From the NCBI RefSeq assembly GCF_016786355.1, contig NZ_JADWYX010000016.1, positions 1-64,000 on the forward strand: DNA of 64,000 nucleotides, written 5' to 3'. The stretch comes from Frankia sp. AgB1.9. Lineage in GTDB: Bacteria; Actinomycetota; Actinomycetes; Frankiales; Frankiaceae. Of the stretch, positions 58,349 through 64,000 are shown piece by piece. A model generated the notes under the pieces. It made no database searches, had not been told where the DNA came from, and saw only the letters and a list, made by a program, of their open reading frames with translations. A program made the translations under genes and the position numbers. Every line of letters starts with the position of its first letter. The stretch's first letter is position 1.

Positions 58349-60219
58349 CCGAGCCCGCCGTCGGCGGTGCTCGGGTCCATCAGGGCGTGGACCGGGTAGC
58401 CGTGGCTCGGGCAGCGGCAGGTCACACCGGTCTCGCGTAGGTCGAGGACGACGTCGGTGAACCGCTGCGCGACGGCGTCCACCAGGCCCAGCTCGGTCAG
58501 CCCCAGGTCGGGGACGACGGCCAGGCCGACGAACGACAGCACCAGATACGGCGAAGGGATGCCGCAACCGAGCGCCACCGCCGCGTCCTGCGCGGCGGCG
58601 AGCGCGTCCCGGGTCCGCTCGAACGGAGCGTCGCTCATCAGCCCGCCGACCGGAAGCGCGACCGCGGCGAGCACCACCCCATCCGCCACGGCGACGAACC
58701 CGCCGCCCAGCTCGCGCAGCGCCCGCACCGCGGCGACCAGGTCGGCGTCGCTCGTACCGACGGCCACCACGTTGGCGTTGGTGCAGTTCGTCGAGATCGC
58801 CAGCGCCCCGAAGCGCAGCGTGAAGCCACGCACGAACCCGACCCCGGTCAGCCCGTCGCCGTGGTGGCGGTCGACCACCGCGATCTTCAGGACGTCACGC
58901 TCGACGTCCGGCTGGACCAGGCCGTCGACGACCGGCAACTCCACGTGGAACGCCCGCTTGAAGTAGCCGTCGTACATCTCCATCGCCTGCACCCAGGCCG
59001 TCGGCGCCGCCGGGTCCCGGGCCGGGACGGCGAGCCGGGCCGGACCGAAGCCGTCCGCGAGCCGGACGGTCTCCCGAGTCCAGGCGGGGATCTCGTCGGT
59101 GTTGGCGAACAGCGCCCGGCCGTTCTCGGCGACCACCGCGCCGCCGACGACGACCAGCTCCGGGCTGGCAGCGGCCAGGTCGCCGATGATCGCCAGGTCG
59201 GCGAGCCGGGCCGGGATGACCGCGCCAACGAGCTGGTCGATCCGGTAATACAGCGCCGCGTTCCAGCTGGCCATCCGGTAGGCGTCCACGGCCGGCACAC
59301 CGGCGGCGATCGCGGCGCGGACGTGATGGTCGATGTGGCCCTCGGTCGCGAGGTCCAGGACGTGCTTGTCGTCGGCGCAGAAGCAGATGTGCCCGAAGGC
59401 CGGGCGGACGCGGTCGAGGTCGGCGAACACGGCGGCGGTGTTGTCGTTCATCGAACCGGCCATCAGCGTCAGCATCGCGCCCAGGCGGATCCGCTCCAGC
59501 GCCTCGTCGGCGGTGGCCGCGTTGTGGTCGTCGCCGACACCGGCGGCCAGGTACGACCACAGCGGCTCGCCGGAGAGGCGCGCGGTGTGCCCGGTGATCC
59601 GCCGGCCGTGACGCAGCGCCGTGAGGTAGCGCTCGGCGGCGACCCGGCTCTCGTCGAACGGGCTGGACTCGCCGAGCGTCACCGACGTCGGCTCCGCCAG
59701 CCGTTCGAGCACCGCCGCCTCGGGGATGATCGCGCCACCGCGTTCCAGCCCGGGGACGACCGGCGTGGTCGGCGAGACCTGCTCGAAGATCCGCAGCGGC
59801 GTGCCGGTCGTGCGCATGACGTCCATGCCGGCGGTTCCGGCGACGTTGGCCATGCAGTCCGGGTCGGTGAGCACGCAGACCGTGCCGCGCGGGACCGTGA
59901 GGCGGGCCAGCTCGCCCGGGGTGAGCATCGTGTACTCGATATGCAGATGTGCGTCGATGAAGGTCGGGACGACGTGCAGGCCGGCCGCGTCGAGCTCGAC
60001 GGTGTCCGCGCCGGCGGTCATCCGCCCGGGCGGCGTGACGGCGGCGATGTGGCGGCCGGAGACGACGACGTCGCGTTCGAGCAGCTCGCCGGTGTGCACG
60101 GCGAGGACCCGGCCGCCGCGCACGATCAGATCGGCCGGCGCCGCGCCTGTCGCGACCCGGCGGGCCAGCATCAGCTCGTCGACGGTCGGCAGCAGCTCGG
60201 GCCGCAGCTGGCCGCTCAT
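58333..60219 (-). CDS. ade: adenine deaminase
   Basis: 628 residues. Amidohydrolase-fold adenine deaminase: FIDAHLHIEYTMLTP with the metal His, FGHICFCADDKH, ASWNAALYY, and a C-terminal domain with FTLRFGALAISTNC and VALPVGGLMSD. Converts adenine to hypoxanthine plus ammonia, using Mn/Fe. Starts with an ATG overlapping the adenosine deaminase stop by 4 bp (ATGA), so the two are translationally coupled. Length normal for the family. Confidence 0.85.
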   Translation of the reverse strand: MSGQLRPELLPTVDELMLARRVATGAAPADLIVRGGRVLAVHTGELLERDVVVSGRHIAAVTPPGRMTAGADTVELDAAGLHVVPTFIDAHLHIEYTMLTPGELARLTVPRGTVCVLTDPDCMANVAGTAGMDVMRTTGTPLRIFEQVSPTTPVVPGLERGGAIIPEAAVLERLAEPTSVTLGESSPFDESRVAAERYLTALRHGRRITGHTARLSGEPLWSYLAAGVGDDHNAATADEALERIRLGAMLTLMAGSMNDNTAAVFADLDRVRPAFGHICFCADDKHVLDLATEGHIDHHVRAAIAAGVPAVDAYRMASWNAALYYRIDQLVGAVIPARLADLAIIGDLAAASPELVVVGGAVVAENGRALFANTDEIPAWTRETVRLADGFGPARLAVPARDPAAPTAWVQAMEMYDGYFKRAFHVELPVVDGLVQPDVERDVLKIAVVDRHHGDGLTGVGFVRGFTLRFGALAISTNCTNANVVAVGTSDADLVAAVRALRELGGGFVAVADGVVLAAVALPVGGLMSDAPFERTRDALAAAQDAAVALGCGIPSPYLVLSFVGLAVVPDLGLTELGLVDAVAQRFTDVVLDLRETGVTCRCPSHGYPVHALMDPSTADGGLGQRTP

Positions 60220-61373
60220 TCCACGTCGCCCGTCGGTACCGGGCCGTGGGACGGGTTGGGACCCTCGGGCCGGGCCGGGTAATCAGCTGGGCCGGGGCTC
60301 CCGTTCGGCGACCGGGTCCGGGCCGCGACGAAACGGTTCACGTCGGCCTGCAGCGCGGCCTGGAGCTCGGGTGGCGCGAAGCTGGCGGCCATCGACGCGC
60401 GGGCGAGGCCGGCGAGCTCCGCCAGGCCCCAGCCGTAGGCGTCAGCGCAGGCCACCCACTCGGACTCCAGCCGGTAGCCCATCGCCGCCGGGTCGTCGGT
60501 GTTGACCGTGACGGCCACGCCGGCGGCGCGCAGGGCGGGCAGCGGGTGGCTCGCCCGGTCGGGGTAGAGCCCGAGCGCCAGGTTCGAGCGCGGGCAGACC
60601 CCGAGCGGCACCTGGGAGTCCGCCAGGCGGCGCAGCAGCGCCGGGTCCTCGACGGCGCGGACGCCATGGTCGATCCGCTCTGCTCGCAGCAGGTCGAGCG
60701 CGTCCCAGACACCCCTCGGACCGGAGGACTCCCCGGCGTGGACGGTCCGGCGCAGTCCCGCGTCCGCCGCGCGGCCGAAGGCCTCGGCGAACCGTGGGCC
60801 CGTGCGCCCGGCGGCCCGCTCGTCGCCGTCGATCGAGAGCGCCACCAGCCGCGGCGGGCGGGCCTCGACGATCCAGTCGACCAGCTCGGCCGCCTCGGCC
60901 GGGGACTGCTGGCGCAGCAGCGACGCGCACAGGTTCACCACGCACAGGCCGTCCTGCTCGGCCTCGTCGAGACCGGCCGCGAACGCGGCGAACAGCGCGC
61001 CGAGCCGGCCGTGCCAGGCACCCCAGTGGGTCGGGTTGATGATCACGTCGGCGTACCGGACGCCGGAGGCGCTCTCCCGGGCCGCGAACCGGTAGGCCGC
61101 CCGAGCCGCCTGCTCCGGTGTCCGGACCAGCCCGCCCTCCCAGTCCAGGAACCGCAGGAACGCCGAGAGGGCGCTGGCCCCCGCGGGCACGTCGTGCGTG
61201 TCGACGTCGAACAGGGTCGCGGCCGGGCCGGGCAGCCGTTCGCCGGCGGCCTTGGCCAGCTCCAGCAGGTCGGCGAGGTCGAAGCACCCCTCCAGATGGA
61301 CGTGTACCTCGGCCTTGGGCAGCGCCCTGACCAGCGTCTCGTCGATGGCCGGGCCAGCGGTCTCCAGAGTCAC
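60216..61373 (-). CDS. add: adenosine deaminase
   Basis: 385 residues from GTG 61373. Zinc-dependent deaminase: KAEVHVHLEG near residue 22, RRTVHAGESSGP, IDHGVRAVEDP, and VTVNTDDPAAM, together holding the zinc His and Asp ligands. Converts adenosine or deoxyadenosine to inosine. With the adenine deaminase downstream it forms a two-gene adenine-salvage or purine-catabolism operon. The C-terminal ~35 residues (Pro/Ser-rich) extend beyond the usual end. Confidence 0.88.
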   Translation of the reverse strand: MTLETAGPAIDETLVRALPKAEVHVHLEGCFDLADLLELAKAAGERLPGPAATLFDVDTHDVPAGASALSAFLRFLDWEGGLVRTPEQAARAAYRFAARESASGVRYADVIINPTHWGAWHGRLGALFAAFAAGLDEAEQDGLCVVNLCASLLRQQSPAEAAELVDWIVEARPPRLVALSIDGDERAAGRTGPRFAEAFGRAADAGLRRTVHAGESSGPRGVWDALDLLRAERIDHGVRAVEDPALLRRLADSQVPLGVCPRSNLALGLYPDRASHPLPALRAAGVAVTVNTDDPAAMGYRLESEWVACADAYGWGLAELAGLARASMAASFAPPELQAALQADVNRFVAARTRSPNGSPGPADYPARPEGPNPSHGPVPTGDVE

Positions 61374-61548
61374 GACCGTGAGCCTTGGTACGGCGCCGTC
61401 GCCCTGTCAACGCGCCGGTGAAGTCGTTACGCAACGGACATACCCGCAGCTCGCGCACCCGTTGCGGCAACGAGGCCGCAACCCCATGAGGGCCTGTCCT
61501 GAAACGCTCGGGGTCCGGTCGTGAGCCGCCCGCGTCGGTCGGCCCAGA

Positions 61549-62841
61549 ATGCCCGTCATGACGGACGCACCCACGGACGAGCCCGTGACCAGCACCGCGC
61601 GCGGCGTGGCGGCCGCACCGGGCCTGCTCGGCGCGCTGTTGCCCGCCCAGCGGTGGACTCCCACGGAGGCGGCGCTGCTCGCCCGGCTCGACCTGATGGC
61701 CGAGACCGAGCTGGCGCCGCTCGCGGCCGCGAACGACGCGGCCGGGCGCTACCCCACGGAGAGCATCGCCGCCCTGCGGGCCGCCGGCCTCACCGCGGTC
61801 AGCGTCCCGGTGGACCTCGGCGGGCCGGGCGTCTCACATCGGTTCTTCCTGGAGGCACTGGTCCGGCTGGCCGCCGTCGACAGCGCCGTGGCGCAGGTCT
61901 GGAAGGTTCACGACGAGTTGACCAGGGAGATCCTCGTCTACTGCCCGGCGGCGGTCCGCCCGTGGCTTGCCGGTGAGCTCCTGGCGGGAAAGCTGCTCGG
62001 CCTCGCGGTCGCCGAGTCGGGCAGGACTGCCGCTGACCCCTGGAAGACCGTCGTCACGACCGCCGACGACGGCCGCCGGGTGATCAACGGTACGAAGATC
62101 TACACCACCGGCGCCGCCGAGGCCGACTACGTCGCGACCTGGGCGTTCGACCCGGTGGCCGGCGCCGGCGACCCGTTCCTCGGTTTCGCGCTGACCCTCG
62201 TCCCCGCCGGCACGCCTGGCCTGACCGTCCACCGCGACTGGGACGCGCTCGGCCAGCGGGCCACCGACAGCGGCACGATCACCTTCGCCGACGTCACCGT
62301 CGACCCGGACCTGGTGGGCAGCGTCCCCGGCCGGGCGCCGCTGCCGCAGAACTCGCTTCGCTACCAGGCCGGTTTCGCCGCGACGCTACTCGGCATCGGC
62401 ATCGGGGCTTTGAAGGCCGCGAGCGGGTTCGTCGCCGCGAGCGCCCGGCCCTGGGTGACCGCCGGCGTGGCCCGGGCCGCCGACGACCCGATGGTGCGCC
62501 GCCTCACCGGTGAGCTGGCGACCGACCTCGCTGCCGCCTACGCGCTGACGCTGGCCACCGGCGACCTCCTCGACGCCTTCGAACGCGGCGAGCTGGACCG
62601 CACGACGCTGGCCATCCCGATCTACGCGGCCAAGGCGGCCGCCTCCCGGGCCGCCGTCCGTGCCACCAGCGAGATCTACGCCCTGATGGGCACCCGCGCC
62701 ACGGCCAGCGGCCACGGCCTCGACCGTTACTGGCGCAACGCCCGCACCCTCTCCCTGCACGACCCCGTCGACTGGAAGCACGCCGAACTAGGCCAGTACC
62801 TCCTCACCGGCCAGCCCCCCGAGCCCGGCGTCTACACCTGA
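61549..62841 (+). CDS. acyl-CoA dehydrogenase-like flavoprotein (DszC/SfnB-like)
   Basis: 430 residues; ATG 61549 or 61558. Acyl-CoA dehydrogenase fold with GLTAVSVPVDLGGPG, the substrate segment VAESGRTAAD (SEPxxG weak), VINGTKIYTTGAAEADY, and a C-terminal helical domain ending LGQYLLTGQPPEPGVYT. No catalytic EGTxE-type Glu is evident; the C-terminal SLHDPVDWKHAELG motif occurs in flavin-dependent monooxygenases of the DszC/SfnB type. It is therefore more probably a monooxygenase than a dehydrogenase. Confidence 0.75.
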   Translation: MPVMTDAPTDEPVTSTARGVAAAPGLLGALLPAQRWTPTEAALLARLDLMAETELAPLAAANDAAGRYPTESIAALRAAGLTAVSVPVDLGGPGVSHRFFLEALVRLAAVDSAVAQVWKVHDELTREILVYCPAAVRPWLAGELLAGKLLGLAVAESGRTAADPWKTVVTTADDGRRVINGTKIYTTGAAEADYVATWAFDPVAGAGDPFLGFALTLVPAGTPGLTVHRDWDALGQRATDSGTITFADVTVDPDLVGSVPGRAPLPQNSLRYQAGFAATLLGIGIGALKAASGFVAASARPWVTAGVARAADDPMVRRLTGELATDLAAAYALTLATGDLLDAFERGELDRTTLAIPIYAAKAAASRAAVRATSEIYALMGTRATASGHGLDRYWRNARTLSLHDPVDWKHAELGQYLLTGQPPEPGVYT

Positions 62842-62891
62842 CCGCCGCAACCGCGCCCTGATCGCGGCAGCGGGGCGACTCGCGTCACCTT

Positions 62892-62964
62892 GATCGCCGT
62901 TTGGGCCCTGGGACGGTCGTGTCGCCGCCGTTTCCACAACCACCCCAGGGCTCAAACGGCGATC
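62892..62964. repeat. 73-bp inverted-repeat element, copy 3
   Basis: Begins GATCGCCGTTTGGGCCCTGG and ends CTCAAACGGCGATC. The reverse orientation aligns best with copy 2. It lies between the convergent flavoprotein and VapC genes, five bases from the VapC stop. Confidence 0.85.
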
Positions 62965-62968
62965 ATGT

Positions 62969-63400
62969 TCATCCCATGAGGCCGGTGTTCGCTGTCGCTA
63001 GGCCCAGCGTTCGGCAGGCTGCGAGGAGCTTCCTGTCGCCACTGGCCACCACGAGATCATCGGAGGCCAGGAGCTGCGCGGCCGCGCAGTGCACGGCGTC
63101 GTAGGCGCGCAACGCCAGTTGTCGAGCGAGCGTCGCCGCCCTCGACACGAGCCCGTCGGTGACGGGCAGGAGGTCGAACTCGGCGTAAAGGTCGTTCAGG
63201 CGCAAAAGTGCCGCCTGGTGGGCGGACCCGCTCAGCTTCCCGAGCCGATTCGCCTGCGCGAGCGCGGCGGCGGCCTCGACGTGGAGCAACCTCGACGACA
63301 CCACCCGGTCAGCCGCGTCCCAGATCCGGATCGCCGTGGCCGAGCCCGGCTCGTCGACCAGCAACGGAACAAACGCGGACGTATCGAAATAGCAGATCAT
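62969..63400 (-). CDS. vapC: PIN-domain toxin, VapC family
   Basis: 143 residues. PIN ribonuclease fold starts YFDTSAFVPLLVDEPG, with acid Asp6; the second acid set is in VEAAAALAQA and AYDAVHCAAAQLLASDD. In family members these acids bind Mg2+ and cleave tRNA or rRNA. The stop comes five bases after copy 3 of the 73-bp element. It overlaps the antitoxin by 4 bp (ATGA), a standard toxin-antitoxin arrangement. Confidence 0.88.
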   Translation of the reverse strand: MICYFDTSAFVPLLVDEPGSATAIRIWDAADRVVSSRLLHVEAAAALAQANRLGKLSGSAHQAALLRLNDLYAEFDLLPVTDGLVSRAATLARQLALRAYDAVHCAAAQLLASDDLVVASGDRKLLAACRTLGLATANTGLMG

Positions 63401-63696
63401 CCACGCTGCTCGCTGACGAGATCGCTGACGATGCCATCCGCCTCGACCGGTCTGGGGCTCGTCCGGATGCGCGACCGGGCGGGTTCGACCACTCCTTCGG
63501 CGATCAGCTGTTCGAGCCGGGTGGGCTTCGCGACAGGCACCAGACGGGCGACGGCCCGGCCGTGATCGGTGATGGTCAGCGTGCGGCCCGCGCGCACCTC
63601 GGCGAGGTGGCGGCTGAGGTTGTCGCGCAGGTCGCGGATACCAACATCCACCGGAGCCTCCAATGTGGCTACATCAACATAGATCATTGTGGCCAC
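63397..63696 (-). CDS. vapB: Phd/VapB-type antitoxin
   Basis: 99 residues from GTG 63696 (GGAGG 5-6 bases upstream; ATG 63687 also possible). Phd/YefM-like N terminus VGIRDLRDNLSRHLAEVRAGRTLTITDHGRAVARLVP binds DNA; the C-terminal part (LEQLIAEGVVEPARSR) should wrap the toxin. Two TGTGGCyACA palindromes overlap its start codon and early codons, which fits autorepression. Confidence 0.85.
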   Translation of the reverse strand: MATMIYVDVATLEAPVDVGIRDLRDNLSRHLAEVRAGRTLTITDHGRAVARLVPVAKPTRLEQLIAEGVVEPARSRIRTSPRPVEADGIVSDLVSEQRG

Positions 63697-63697
63697 A
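63664..63697. promoter_or_regulatory. paired operator palindromes at vapB start
   Basis: TGTGGCCACA (63688-63697, perfect) and TGTGGCTACA (63664-63673, one change) lie 24 bp apart around the start codon of the antitoxin. Confidence 0.5.
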
Positions 63698-63819
63698 TGA
63701 GCCTCCCCTTGTCTAGCTGTTTCTAGCCGAGCCGACACTGGCGGCTCAGACCCTGTCGGAGGCAACTCTCCCCCCTGATCGGATCGGGGTCAAACGGACA
63801 TGCGGGGGCAGCGCGGCGG

Positions 63820-64000
63820 TCAGCGGACGGGGTGCAGGGAGAGGGCCAGGGCGGTCATGGCGTGGCGGTCGACGCCGCGGACCCAGATGCGGGTGTCGGC
63901 GCGGTCGAAGACGAGATGGCCCTGGAGCAGCAGGCCGTCCGGCGGCCACCAGCTGGCGGGGGTGCCGTCCGGCAGCCTGATCCGTTCCCAGCCCGCGGTG
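63820..64000 (-). CDS. C-terminal end of an unidentified protein (partial)
   Basis: A leftward frame open to the window edge, with TGA at 63820-63822, encodes at least 59 residues containing GWERIRLPDGTPASWWPPDG, then a beta-rich end with ADTRIWVRGVDRHAM. The start lies beyond the window. Codon choice and third-position GC fit a real gene. Family not recognised. Confidence 0.6.
   Translation of the reverse strand, partial: TAGWERIRLPDGTPASWWPPDGLLLQGHLVFDRADTRIWVRGVDRHAMTALALSLHPVR

Overview
The window is very GC-rich (clearly above 70% by eye), densely coded and strongly biased to G/C at codon third positions. It carries ECF sigma factor, TetR, GntR and MarR regulators, multidomain c-di-GMP proteins, a mycothiol-isomerase-like anti-sigma factor and many fatty-acyl-CoA-type catabolic genes. 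This points to a soil or plant-associated actinomycete, most plausibly a Frankia-type organism (Frankiaceae). The genus is an inference from gene content, not from a marker gene. No rRNA, tRNA, transposase or CRISPR array was recognised.

Layout. 0-12.8 kb is a signalling block: the end of a PASTA-repeat protein, a membrane GGDEF/EAL protein with a decayed EAL domain, a divergent TetR/SDR pair plus a second SDR, an orphan NarL-type histidine kinase, a diguanylate cyclase made of two complete sensor-PAS-GGDEF modules in one chain, and an intact GAF-EAL phosphodiesterase. 12.8-34.7 kb is a catabolic island: three dehydrogenase/hydrolase genes, a FadR-type GntR regulator, two amidohydrolase-2 proteins, five enoyl-CoA hydratase/isomerase paralogues, four acyl-CoA ligases, two acyl-CoA dehydrogenases and an AttH/CrtC-like protein. 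A palindrome with core ATCTAGAT (or a variant) occurs at seven places in this island, nearly always within 15-65 bp of a start codon. This suggests one regulator controlling the whole island, which probably degrades a carboxylic acid through CoA thioesters.

34.7-46.4 kb is mixed: an OhrR-like regulator, an ECF sigma factor with a chimeric anti-sigma factor, an NTF2-like protein behind a perfect CRP-type palindrome, an SDR/TetR pair with twin operators, a class II glutamine amidotransferase, an MFS transporter, a glutamate-decarboxylase-like enzyme, a lipoprotein, and a decayed PAS/PP2C gene next to one frameshifted and one intact roadblock gene. 46.4-55.4 kb is redox metabolism: a ferredoxin-ferredoxin reductase fusion followed by a cytochrome P450, then another MFS protein, a flavin reductase with an IclR-like tail behind a nitronate monooxygenase-like gene, and a Gfo/Idh/MocA oxidoreductase. 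The divergent promoter of the last two holds a KstR-consensus box.

55.4-64 kb holds a DUF4143-type ATPase beside five 23-bp tandem repeats, a small membrane protein, a TauE/SafE exporter, a purine salvage pair (adenine deaminase and adenosine deaminase), a DszC-like acyl-CoA dehydrogenase homologue and a VapBC toxin-antitoxin pair. Three copies of one 73-bp inverted-repeat element (about 23.4, 57.3 and 62.9 kb) lie between genes.
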